Shown here piece by piece: positions 26,836-34,632 of a stretch of DNA of 64,000 bases. Position 1 is the stretch's first letter; the number at the start of each line of letters is the position of its first letter. The position numbers and the translations under genes were made by a program. Below the pieces are notes generated by a model, which was not told the DNA's origin, searched no databases, and saw only the letters and a list, made by a program, of their open reading frames with translations. The stretch is from Turneriella sp942492915 (lineage in GTDB: Bacteria; Spirochaetota; Leptospiria; Turneriellales; Turneriellaceae), in contig OW818662.1 of NCBI GenBank assembly GCA_942492915.1, positions 2,728,001 to 2,792,000 on the forward strand. The letters are read 5' to 3'.

Positions 26836-27537
26836 ATGTCATCTGTCAAAAACACCAGTTTTCTCGAAGCGGTAGCCGCAGGTATTCAGCACGAAAAAGA
26901 TTTTTTTGACTTCTGTATGAAGACGCATGACGATCTCGGTGACGGCCCGGTGAAAAATTTCTTTTTCGACCTTGCGGACGACAGCGTCGACCACATCAAG
27001 ATGATTGAAGGCATCTATGCAAAGTACTCCGGCAGTAACAGCCTTCCCAATCTGAAGCATTTGGGAGAAGTACACAAATTCCATTCGACCGCGATCCAGA
27101 AGCTCATCAAGAAGCTCGATCGCAACCTAAACAAGAGCGCACACGGCGACGAACTCGAAGCTCTGCGCCTTGCGCTGCAAGAGGCCGAAGATGCCGCGCA
27201 GGCATTTGGCAAGCTCGCCGACAAGTTTTCTGACACCGGTATAAAGATGCTCTTCAGGCAAATTTCACAGTTCAACAAAGAAAGAGCCGTGCTGCTCGAA
27301 GGCGCGCTGGTCTACCAGCATCCGCTGAGCGACGAAAGCGCGATGCTTGACTACCAGATGGAAGTCATGAGCGTCAAGATCGAGCCGCGTAAACAAGCGC
27401 CAGTGAAACCTGCTGCGAAAAAACCGGTAAAGAAGGCAGTGAAAAAAGCCAAACCCGGTAAAAAATCTGCGCCGAAGGTGAAATCCGCAAAGAAGCCGGC
27501 GAAGAAAAACGCGAAACCGGCCAAAAAACCGAAATAA
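26836..27537 (+). CDS. Ferritin/rubrerythrin-like helical protein with histone H1-like basic tail
   Basis: 233 residues with a good GGAGG ribosome site. Residues 1-160 are two helical pairs in rubrerythrin-like arrangement (AGIQHEKDFFDFCMKTHDDL; SVDHIKMIEGIYAKY; then QISQFNKERAVLLEGAL). Some expected metal ligands are changed: the second ExxH reads KERA. Residues about 183-233 are a Lys/Ala/Pro tail built from AAKKP-like repeats as in histone H1 and bacterial Hc1/AlgP tails. Binding of DNA or other polyanions by the tail is likely; ferroxidase activity is doubtful. Confidence 0.75.
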   Translation: MSSVKNTSFLEAVAAGIQHEKDFFDFCMKTHDDLGDGPVKNFFFDLADDSVDHIKMIEGIYAKYSGSNSLPNLKHLGEVHKFHSTAIQKLIKKLDRNLNKSAHGDELEALRLALQEAEDAAQAFGKLADKFSDTGIKMLFRQISQFNKERAVLLEGALVYQHPLSDESAMLDYQMEVMSVKIEPRKQAPVKPAAKKPVKKAVKKAKPGKKSAPKVKSAKKPAKKNAKPAKKPK

Positions 27538-27554
27538 AAACTAAGAAAGTTTCC

Positions 27555-27962
27555 TTAAGAAGCGGCGACCAGATCGCGGCTTTCAACCATGACGCAGGCG
27601 CCGATGATGTACTGAAAGTCATGCATGTCGAGAAACTCGGCGACCGCGGCATCAGCAGCGCCGGGTTGCAGCCACACCTTTTTGTAACCTAATTCTTTTG
27701 CCTGTTGCAGGCTCTCAAGAGTAAGCTTGGGAGGTATCACATACACGAGCAAGTCGACCTGCGTCTTCTCTTTCAGCTCTTCAAGACTTTTGAGAGCAGG
27801 CACGCCTTCAATCGAAGTCGCCTTCGGGTTAATCGGGTAAACGCTGTAACCTTTCGATTTGAGATCTCTGAAAATAATATTGCCATATTTGCTCGAATCA
27901 TTGCTGGCGCCGATCAGTGCGACCGGCGGCATCGTGCGAAAGTATTTAACCAGCGAATGCAT
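27555..27962 (-). CDS. CoA-binding domain protein (YccU-like)
   Basis: 135 residues, the normal length. VALIGASNDSSKYGN forms the Rossmann glycine loop, VYPINPKATSIEGVPALKSL and VDLLVYVIPPKLT follow in the family order, and GYKKVWLQPGAAD is the conserved C-terminal block. These small proteins bind CoA or acyl-CoA; a physiological role is not established. Convergent with the ferritin-like gene. Confidence 0.9.
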   Translation of the reverse strand: MHSLVKYFRTMPPVALIGASNDSSKYGNIIFRDLKSKGYSVYPINPKATSIEGVPALKSLEELKEKTQVDLLVYVIPPKLTLESLQQAKELGYKKVWLQPGAADAAVAEFLDMHDFQYIIGACVMVESRDLVAAS

Positions 27963-28061
27963 GCGACATAATCCTTACGGTTATCGACCCGTCAAGTACG
28001 GGCAGAATGAAATGCAGACTGACTCGCCTCGGCCGGGTGTTGAAGACCTGAACCACTCCAC

Positions 28062-29654
28062 CTACTTAACCTTTGCCAGAATTTTCTCTACGTCTATGTT
28101 GTAGCGTTCGAAAATTTCATTTTTTGACAGATCAAATTGCAGCAGCGCAATGTTGTAGTTCACGAGCGCTTCGAGTTCGCGCTGGCGGCTCGCCACCATG
28201 CTCTCGAGCGCCTGCCCGACGAGTTGAAAGTTGAGTTTGCCGGTGCGCGTACGCGCGAGCATACGATTGTAGAACGCCTCTGACTCTTTGCGCGCGGTAC
28301 GGCTCGTCTGAAAAACCTCGAAATTGAGGCGCACGTTCTCGAGGCGGGTCAGCACATCGTCGCGAATTTCCTGTTCGAGATTCTGTAGTTTGATGCGGCT
28401 TTGCGTCAGCTGCATGCCCGCGTTGCGCTGGTTAACCTTGACTTCGTCATCCCAAAGTGGATAGCTCGCCTTCACGCCGACCTGCCACTGTGGGCTCTGC
28501 AGCGAACCTGCCGCGGGAAAACCGGGAAACTGGATAAATTGGTTGGTACCCTGTGAAACATAGTTGAAGTAAGCACTCAGACTCGGCAGCGCCTGATTAC
28601 CATAAAGGTCAGTTTGCATCTCTGCGACTTCGTTTTCGATTTTGGCATTTTTGAAATCCACACGTTTTTCCATCGCGGCCTTCAGCGCCGCATTCGCATC
28701 AAGGTTTGGCAGCGTGTCGACAAGGTTGGTGATGCCTTCGACTTTGGTGTCGACGGCCATATTCACCGTACGCAAGAGTTTACGTGTCGCGTTCTTCAGG
28801 CTCTGCTCGGTCATTGAAACCTTTGCTGTCGACATCGCCACGCGCGCGTTATAGTTGTTGAGGTCGTAGGTTTCGCCAAGGCCATAGCTGACGTTGCGCG
28901 CCACGATCGAACGCACCTGACGGTTTGACTTCTCTTCGAGTCTCGCGTTTTCCAGTGCGGATTTCTGAATCGTCACCTGCCAGTAATCTGTAAGTGCCTG
29001 CACGACAAGGCCTGATAAAAGATTCACTGTGTAGGCGCGCTGGCCTTCGGCCTGCTTGTTGGCGATTTTTTCTAACTTGCGGTCAGCATAGCCGAACGAG
29101 TTCTTCAGCAACTCTTGCTGAACGTTGATAAAGTAACCGTTAAACGTGCTGGTCGACGCTGGTTGATTAATGGGCAAGCCGAGAAAACCCTGAGATGCTT
29201 CGCTATGCAGCTGCTGGTAGCGGTAACCGCCGCCAACGGTGGTACCAGTAGCGAACAGTTTTGAAATCCCGAGGTAGCCGTTATACTGGTAGCCGCGGCT
29301 GGCAGAGGCGAGTGGCGAATCGCTGAAGCCGAGATGCTGGCCTTCTGCACTCACGACCGGAGCAAATTTCTTCTCTAACTTGCGCGCATTGGTGTCGCTC
29401 ATGACAACGTCGTATTTGGCCGATTGCAGCGTCAGGTTCTTTTCGAGCACAATGTTGATGGCGTCTTGAATCGTGAGGTTCACACCACCGATCGTAAAAC
29501 TGGCCTCGGCCTGTTTTTCAGGCACAGCTGCGGCAGGCGCCGGGGAGCCTACTGCAGGCGCGCCAGATGCAGGCGCGGCTGGCGCGGCTTCTGCGGCAAG
29601 GCTAGCTATGGAAATCCATAGCAGAAGAGAAAGGGAAAAGACACGTGTTTTCAT
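28062..29654 (-). CDS. TolC-family outer-membrane efflux channel
   Basis: 530 residues with a signal peptide followed by an Ala/Pro-rich linker at about 24-50. Two outer-membrane efflux protein repeats are visible, the first starting LTIQDAINIVLEKNLTLQSA and the second near VDTLPNLDANAALKAAMEKR, each with long helices and a short strand pair. Forms a trimeric channel across outer membrane and periplasm. Its promoter carries the same palindrome as the tetR and RND genes, so it is the predicted outlet for that pump even though it lies 14 kb away. Confidence 0.9.
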   Translation of the reverse strand: MKTRVFSLSLLLWISIASLAAEAAPAAPASGAPAVGSPAPAAAVPEKQAEASFTIGGVNLTIQDAINIVLEKNLTLQSAKYDVVMSDTNARKLEKKFAPVVSAEGQHLGFSDSPLASASRGYQYNGYLGISKLFATGTTVGGGYRYQQLHSEASQGFLGLPINQPASTSTFNGYFINVQQELLKNSFGYADRKLEKIANKQAEGQRAYTVNLLSGLVVQALTDYWQVTIQKSALENARLEEKSNRQVRSIVARNVSYGLGETYDLNNYNARVAMSTAKVSMTEQSLKNATRKLLRTVNMAVDTKVEGITNLVDTLPNLDANAALKAAMEKRVDFKNAKIENEVAEMQTDLYGNQALPSLSAYFNYVSQGTNQFIQFPGFPAAGSLQSPQWQVGVKASYPLWDDEVKVNQRNAGMQLTQSRIKLQNLEQEIRDDVLTRLENVRLNFEVFQTSRTARKESEAFYNRMLARTRTGKLNFQLVGQALESMVASRQRELEALVNYNIALLQFDLSKNEIFERYNIDVEKILAKVK

Positions 29655-29668
29655 AGAGTTTCAGCTTC

Positions 29669-29719
29669 AAATTACAGCGGCAGGCGGCAAAAGGCGAAAA
29701 AAATTAACCAAATGGTTAA
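29669..29719 (-). promoter_or_regulatory. TetR operator and promoter of the tolC-like gene
   Basis: TTAACCATTTGGTTAA (29704-29719, read on the minus strand), then seven T (29697-29703), then a TAATTT -10 (29669-29674) at exactly the spacing seen at the tetR promoter. The -35 position, TTCGCC, is weaker than at the other two sites. The divergent membrane-protein gene at 29807 begins 88 bases on the other side and could also be affected. Confidence 0.8.
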
Positions 29720-29806
29720 TCCTCATCTGCGGCGCTATGCCGCATACCAGCGAGCCCAGCCCGGCAAAAAACCTTGTCGCGGTGGCTTCGTACAGCAGCG
29801 TCACGC

Positions 29807-30511
29807 ATGACAATGAACAGCAAGCTGCGCAACGCCCTATTCGCGAGTGTCGTCGCGCTGATGGTTCTTTCTGTAGTGCTGGCAATCGTGCACCCTGCAA
29901 AGGCGGTGCGCGCAATGCAGCCGGGCCTCAATATGCCGGTCGTCGGCCTCGAACTCGCGTGGTCGACGCGCGAGCTTTGGGACATTCTCGGTGACCCGAC
30001 GCAAGAAGCCGGGCAAAAATCGCGCGAAGCTTTCTTTCTGGGCACGTGGATGGATTTCGGTTATATCACGGTCTACTCTCTGGCATATCTTTTTCTGAAC
30101 CTATTGCTGATCCATCGCCACGGCGTCGGCCGCCTTTGGACAGTCGCCACAATAGTCTTCGTCGCCACGACCGCAGTGGGCGACGTTATGGAGAACCAGG
30201 CGATCTTCGGCATTCTCGCTGCTGGCAGCGAATCCCTGGCAGAGCAGTATCTGCCGCAACTGATTGTTTTCACCCGAATCAAATGGCTCGCGCTGGGGCT
30301 GTGCGGATTGCCCGCTGCGGTGCTGCTGCGCCGCGAAGGTCGGCGTGGTCCTTCTTTTATTCTGACTGCCGCCTTTGCCTTCGGCGCATTGGGCGTGCTG
30401 AAACAATACTCGATAGAAATTATGACACTGTTCACCGCATTCTTCTGGGCGTTCTTGCTGATCAAACTTTTACCGCTCAAGAACCGCTGGTTTAGCGACG
30501 AAGCCAATTGA
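29807..30511 (+). CDS. Polytopic membrane protein, unknown function
   Basis: About 234 residues from the ATG at 29807; a second ATG lies at 29813. Six membrane helices are predicted by eye (FASVVALMVLSVVLAIV, YITVYSLAYLFLNLLLI, LWTVATIVFVATTAVGD and three more), with a periplasmic loop after the first. No family recognised. It is divergent from the TolC gene and shares that intergenic region with the TetR operator. Its stop codon overlaps the start of a dehydrogenase remnant. Confidence 0.65.
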   Translation: MTMNSKLRNALFASVVALMVLSVVLAIVHPAKAVRAMQPGLNMPVVGLELAWSTRELWDILGDPTQEAGQKSREAFFLGTWMDFGYITVYSLAYLFLNLLLIHRHGVGRLWTVATIVFVATTAVGDVMENQAIFGILAAGSESLAEQYLPQLIVFTRIKWLALGLCGLPAAVLLRREGRRGPSFILTAAFAFGALGVLKQYSIEIMTLFTAFFWAFLLIKLLPLKNRWFSDEAN

Positions 30512-30815
30512 GGCCGCGGCCATTGCACACGTCGACGATCAGGTACGCCACGCGGCCTATAAGATCATTTCAGGCAAAGGCGCTACAGCCTTCGGCATCG
30601 GGGCGGTTCTGGCACGCCTCGCTGAGACCATACTACGGCGAGAGCGTGCAGTGCATACCGTGAGCGCCTATTCGCCGCTGCATAAAGTTGCGCTGCCGCG
30701 TCTCGTCGGCGAAAACGGGATTATCGATACAATCGGCATTGACCTTTCAGCCGAAGAGAATCTGCAGCTTGAAAAGAGCGCCGGTTTGCTGCGTGAATTC
30801 ACAGCCAAGCTGTAA
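30507..30815 (+). pseudogene. C-terminal remnant of an L-lactate/malate dehydrogenase
   Basis: An uninterrupted frame without any ATG encodes about 102 residues ending in TAA at 30813-30815. VRHAAYKIISGKGATAFGIG, then TVSAYS, LVGENGIIDTIGIDLS and LEKSAGLLREF follow the C-terminal third of LDH/MDH in order. The NAD-binding Rossmann domain and the catalytic His and Arg are missing, because the preceding sequence is the membrane-protein gene in another frame. The loop after TVSAYS is also shorter than in intact enzymes. It is a non-functional fragment, probably left by deletion or rearrangement at 30.5 kb. Confidence 0.8.
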
Positions 30816-30833
30816 AGGTAATCAGGCACGCGT

Positions 30834-31223
30834 ATGCATGCGGCAACGGTGAAGGTACTCATTATTGAAGACAGCATGACGATTGCGATGCTGCAAAAGG
30901 CTCTGCTGGAAAAATCGGGTTATTCGGTTGAACACGCAGAAACAGGTCTCGAAGGGCTGCAGCTCGCTGAACGCTTGATGCCCGCGGTCGTCGTGCTCGA
31001 TCTCACGCTGCCCGATACCGACGGCATCACAGTGCTGAAAGCATTGCGTGCAATGCCGCAAATCACCCGGCCTGAAGTTATTGTGCTGTCAGCCGATGAT
31101 GCATCGGCGATGAAAGCTGCCGCCCTCGACGCCGGCGCGTTCGGTTTCATTTTTAAACCCTTTAGGCACGAAGAATACCTGCGCATCGTCGGCGCCTGCG
31201 CAGAACACCGCGCAGGCTTGTAA
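30834..31223 (+). CDS. Single-domain response regulator (CheY-like receiver)
   Basis: 129 residues, a receiver only. Acidic pair ED at 12-13, phospho-acceptor Asp56 in VVLDLTLPDTDG, Ser86 in VLSADD and Lys108 in FKPF are all present, so phosphorylation should be possible. No output domain. A partner kinase is not adjacent; the PAS protein at 25560 is the nearest candidate but its ATPase domain looks decayed. Ends 2 bases before the convergent FecR lipoprotein gene. Confidence 0.92.
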   Translation: MHAATVKVLIIEDSMTIAMLQKALLEKSGYSVEHAETGLEGLQLAERLMPAVVVLDLTLPDTDGITVLKALRAMPQITRPEVIVLSADDASAMKAAALDAGAFGFIFKPFRHEEYLRIVGACAEHRAGL

Positions 31224-31225
31224 AG

Positions 31226-32200
31226 TTACGGAAACTTCTTAAACATCTCTTCTTGTTTCTTCTTCGCGTCTTCGATCGAACCGCCGCCTTTCATGGCATC
31301 GATTTTTTTCTGCGTATCAGACTTCATTGAATCGACTTTTTCGGTGTTCTGCTGAACTTTACCTTCGGTCGACGCTTTCATATCTTGAATTTTGGTGTCG
31401 GTCTGGCCCTTGAGACCCTCGACCTTTTCTTTTGTCATGTCTTTCTGGTCTTGAATACGCTTGTCGCTGTCATCCATCATGCCCTTGAGCTTGTCGGCGC
31501 CGCCGGCTTTGTCGAGCAGCTTCTGCTGGTCGCCCAGAATATTCTGAAAGTTTTGCAGGTCTTGCTCTTTGATTTTTGCGACCGCCGACAGCGCATTGGT
31601 TTTAGCTGCGGTCGCTTCGTCCATTTTGCTTTCGACGAGGTTGCCCGTGTCGTTCAGCTGAACCTGCTCGCCCTCGGTGACTTCTTCGGTCTTGCCGGTT
31701 TTTGCTGATTCAACGGCGACCTTACCTTCGATGACGGCAACTTTGCCCTGACCCGATTCGTCGGCTTCGGTCATGAACTGGGTGCCGCGCACACCCGCGA
31801 CAATCGTCGGCGTCTGAATCGCGAATGCTGATTTTTTATCGAGCTTCGCGACCTTTGCAAATACCGTACCCTTCTGCAGCATCAGGCGGTCGGTTTGAAT
31901 ACCGCCTTCACCGAGCCTGAACTCTTTCATTTCGACCGTCGAATTCTGGTCGATGCGAATAAGAATATTGTTGGGCAGCAGCAGGTCTACCTGAGATTTT
32001 TTACCTGTCTGCACCTTATCGGCCTCATGCAAGATAGCACCTTTGACCGCCTTGCTCTCACCCTTTGCCGTGAAAATTCGGGCGTCGCTGCCGACAACAA
32101 AGACCACGGCCGCAGCGTGCGTTGTTACAGGCTTCGCCTGCTCTTTGCAGGCAACGAAAGCCGTTGCCAAAACAACCATGAGCATATCTAACTTCTTCAT
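31226..32200 (-). CDS. FecR-domain lipoprotein with C-terminal coiled-coil repeats
   Basis: About 324 residues from the ATG at 32200, giving the signal LMVVLATAFVAC with a lipidation Cys; the frame continues to 32275. A FecR domain covers roughly residues 60-190 (VQTGKKSQVDLLLPNNILIR, then TPTIVAGVRGTQFM and VIEGKVAVESA). The last 120 residues are highly charged and helical with repeated DxKxKxxxMK-like units (KIQDMKASTEGKVQQNTEKV), a probable coiled coil. No FecI/FecA partners. The longer frame overlaps the META gene by 4 bases. Confidence 0.82.
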   Translation of the reverse strand: MKKLDMLMVVLATAFVACKEQAKPVTTHAAAVVFVVGSDARIFTAKGESKAVKGAILHEADKVQTGKKSQVDLLLPNNILIRIDQNSTVEMKEFRLGEGGIQTDRLMLQKGTVFAKVAKLDKKSAFAIQTPTIVAGVRGTQFMTEADESGQGKVAVIEGKVAVESAKTGKTEEVTEGEQVQLNDTGNLVESKMDEATAAKTNALSAVAKIKEQDLQNFQNILGDQQKLLDKAGGADKLKGMMDDSDKRIQDQKDMTKEKVEGLKGQTDTKIQDMKASTEGKVQQNTEKVDSMKSDTQKKIDAMKGGGSIEDAKKKQEEMFKKFP

Positions 32201-32271
32201 AGCTGCATATCCCATGCGCGATATACCCGGTCGAGGGTTTTTGAGCCTCGCGGCCAGGCTGCGGAGAATCA

Positions 32272-33048
32272 TCATGGTTTTGCCTCGAAATCAAGCTGAA
32301 AGTCTTCGCCTGCATAGAGACTCAACCGGCGCTCGCTAATTGTGTAGCGATTTATTCTCGCGAACATCGGCTGAAGGTATTGCAAAGTAAATTCAGCTTC
32401 ACGCTTCTCTGTACACGCCCGTTGAACCACGCTGACGTTGCTGAAGCTCATGCCAGCCTCGCTCGCCGCATAGTCGGCCGAAATTTCATAGCACGGCTGG
32501 CTCAGCCTGAGCCGGCGTGTGTCAAACGTCGCCCGGTGCGCCTGAATCATTTCTGAAGTGCCGACCGCCCCAGGTAGCATCGCGGCGCTCAGCATTCTCC
32601 ATTCGCTGCCGACAAGCGCCGCCCGGGGTGCAGGTACATACGCACGCATGACGAGTTGCTTCCCTTCGGGGGTAATCAGGCGAAGCACACCCGAACCGGC
32701 CTCGTATCGGGCGACAGATTGCAGCAGGTTTTCAAATGCCTGCTCGCCGGCCACCGCAGCCTGCGACGGGCAGGGAAGCGACGTTTTCATTTTTTGCCGT
32801 ATCTTGATGGTGTTGCCAGACACTGAAAAATCTGCCTGCAGATGGTTGCAGCCTGTCCAGCCTGAGACCTGACCGGCATTCAAAGTCAAAGAAGGTTCAA
32901 ATTTTTCGATTTTGCCGATGCCATCACCTGAACTGTAGAGCCAGCGGTTCGTGAGTGCGTTGCCGCCCGCGTCTCTGATGTCGTGCGCGCGGCAGACTGC
33001 ACCGGCCAAAACAACCACCATTGTGGTCAGGGTCAGCATTTGCTTCAT
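32272..33048 (-). CDS. Exported tandem META-domain protein (HslJ-like)
   Basis: 258 residues with a signal peptide (MLTLTTMVVVLAGAVCRA; the Cys could allow lipidation). The first META domain spans about 30-135 with VSGWTGCNHLQADFSV, TSLPCPSQ and the LRLITPEGKQLVM end. A second, more divergent copy covers about 145-255, keeping the beta pattern and a paired Cys but not the GCN motif. META/HslJ proteins are envelope-stress associated in enterobacteria; role here unknown. Likely co-transcribed with the FecR lipoprotein. Confidence 0.78.
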   Translation of the reverse strand: MKQMLTLTTMVVVLAGAVCRAHDIRDAGGNALTNRWLYSSGDGIGKIEKFEPSLTLNAGQVSGWTGCNHLQADFSVSGNTIKIRQKMKTSLPCPSQAAVAGEQAFENLLQSVARYEAGSGVLRLITPEGKQLVMRAYVPAPRAALVGSEWRMLSAAMLPGAVGTSEMIQAHRATFDTRRLRLSQPCYEISADYAASEAGMSFSNVSVVQRACTEKREAEFTLQYLQPMFARINRYTISERRLSLYAGEDFQLDFEAKP

Positions 33049-33167
33049 GAAGTTTAGACGAACCTGGCCGGCGAATGATCAAAAATTTCGTGCAGATGCG
33101 GTCGGTGCAGGCATCGAAACCTGCAAAGAAAACTGAACCAATCTGTCGGCTGCAGAGTCGAAAGGTT

Positions 33168-33620
33168 ATGAAAACCGCACGAATATTGCGCGCAGCCCTG
33201 GTGGCGGTGCCGCTGCTTTTCATGAATACATCCGCCCCTGCGCATGAGTTTGCCACATGCCGCGACACCTCAGACCAAAGCTGCTGGAGCATCAGCAATA
33301 ACTCGGCAGAACCTGTGACGCTGACCTGTACGCACCAAGGCCTTGGCGCTGAATTCAGAACCGAACATCTGATGCCGGGCCGCAAGTGGTCTTATCAATA
33401 TTGCCCGGGCCTCGCAGATGGTATGGGCTTCTCGGCAGGTAGCGTGGAATGTGATCTCAGGCGCAAGTCAGCGGCGACGAAATTTCGCTTCGAATCGAAA
33501 ACGTTCGGCGACAGGGTGGCGTTCGTGGTCACGCAGCGAGAAGTTGCGACCACCGTATCGTCGTATTGGACAAAAGGCAGCGTGAAAGTGCAGAAGACCC
33601 CATTAACCCATGAAGAATAA
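33168..33620 (+). CDS. Small secreted protein, unknown function
   Basis: About 150 residues from the ATG at 33168, with AAAGG upstream and a signal peptide ending near NTSAPAHE. The mature part has several Cys (TCRDTSDQSCWS, TLTCTHQGL, YQYCPGL, VECDLRRK), which suggests disulphide bonds in the periplasm, and a beta-rich pattern. No family recognised. Divergent from the META gene. Confidence 0.65.
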   Translation: MKTARILRAALVAVPLLFMNTSAPAHEFATCRDTSDQSCWSISNNSAEPVTLTCTHQGLGAEFRTEHLMPGRKWSYQYCPGLADGMGFSAGSVECDLRRKSAATKFRFESKTFGDRVAFVVTQREVATTVSSYWTKGSVKVQKTPLTHEE

Positions 33621-33669
33621 TCAGCAACTTCATTGCGTGGCTGTCACCTGACGCAGCAGTGTCGCTTGA

Positions 33670-34629
33670 ATGCGACTGCGCCCCCGATCGGCTTTCTGTC
33701 TGATTATTTTTTCGCTGCTCGCACTGAGAATCGGCGCAGACGAAAAGCAAACCACGATGGTTTTGCCTGGCCTCACACTGATTGAAAACTTTGACACCAA
33801 CCCGGGCAATCTTGCAATGCAGCTTTATGCGCCGGCAAACGCGCCGCGAAAACGCACCGCGCTGGTTGTGGCGCTGCACGGCTGCTCGGGGTCGGCAAAA
33901 CAGTTCTCGGCCGCGGGTTTCAACCAGCTCGCCGATCGCTACCGCTTCTATGTTGTGTATCCCGAACAGCGCGCTGAGAATAACCGCAACCTGTGCTTTA
34001 ACCACCAGATTCAAGGCGCGGCCGACGCCGAGCGCCGCGAAGTTGTGTCGGTCATGCAGATGGTGAACTATATGCTCGCAAATTTTCCGATTGCGCGAAA
34101 AGAAGTTTTTGTCACGGGCTTCTCATCGGGTGGCCAGCTCGCGCAGATTCTCGCGGCGACGTATCCGCAGATGTTCGCTGCGGTTTCGGCGATCGGCGCA
34201 GGGGGATATCGCTGCGAAACCGACCACTCGGGTATTGCGTATTTTTCTGAATGCCGCGAACGCACACTGGCGCCAGCGGCCAAAAAAGGCAAACGCCCAA
34301 AAAGCTGGCCGCGGGCAAGCATATGGCATGGTAAGCTCGATCAGAATGTCGCGTTCAGCCGCATGCAGACAGCCGTAGACCAGTGGAGCCGGGTTCACCG
34401 CTTACAGCGGAAGCGCAAACTTCGGGCTTCTTTGCCAGGCAATGTAAAGCGCATGAGAATCAAGAACCACTCAGGGCAGACGGCGGTAGAAGGTTATACG
34501 CTGAACACCATGGGGCACACGGTGCCCATAACGGACACCTGCGGTGAACCCGGTGAATACTTTACGCGCGAAAAAATCAGCTTCGCGCTGCGCTCTGTGC
34601 AGTTTTTTGGTATTGCGAAGCCTAGGTGA
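33670..34629 (+). CDS. Secreted PHB-depolymerase-like esterase (LpqC/esterase family)
   Basis: 319 residues with a signal peptide. ALHGCSGSAKQF is the oxyanion region, GFSSGGQLA the nucleophile elbow with Ser152, WHGKLDQNV the aspartate loop and NTMGHTVP the histidine. This is the arrangement of the extracellular polyhydroxybutyrate depolymerase/feruloyl esterase family. No PHB-binding or cellulose-binding domain is attached, so the natural ester may be a different polymer or lipid. Convergent with malic enzyme, 3 bases apart. Confidence 0.85.
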   Translation: MRLRPRSAFCLIIFSLLALRIGADEKQTTMVLPGLTLIENFDTNPGNLAMQLYAPANAPRKRTALVVALHGCSGSAKQFSAAGFNQLADRYRFYVVYPEQRAENNRNLCFNHQIQGAADAERREVVSVMQMVNYMLANFPIARKEVFVTGFSSGGQLAQILAATYPQMFAAVSAIGAGGYRCETDHSGIAYFSECRERTLAPAAKKGKRPKSWPRASIWHGKLDQNVAFSRMQTAVDQWSRVHRLQRKRKLRASLPGNVKRMRIKNHSGQTAVEGYTLNTMGHTVPITDTCGEPGEYFTREKISFALRSVQFFGIAKPR

Positions 34630-34632
34630 GAG

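Noticed and set aside
29473..29994. 173-codon plus-strand Ala-rich frame across the tolC promoter
   Set aside because: The Ala-rich part is the reverse of the TolC Ala/Pro linker, and the frame runs through the TetR operator and into the next gene in a different frame.
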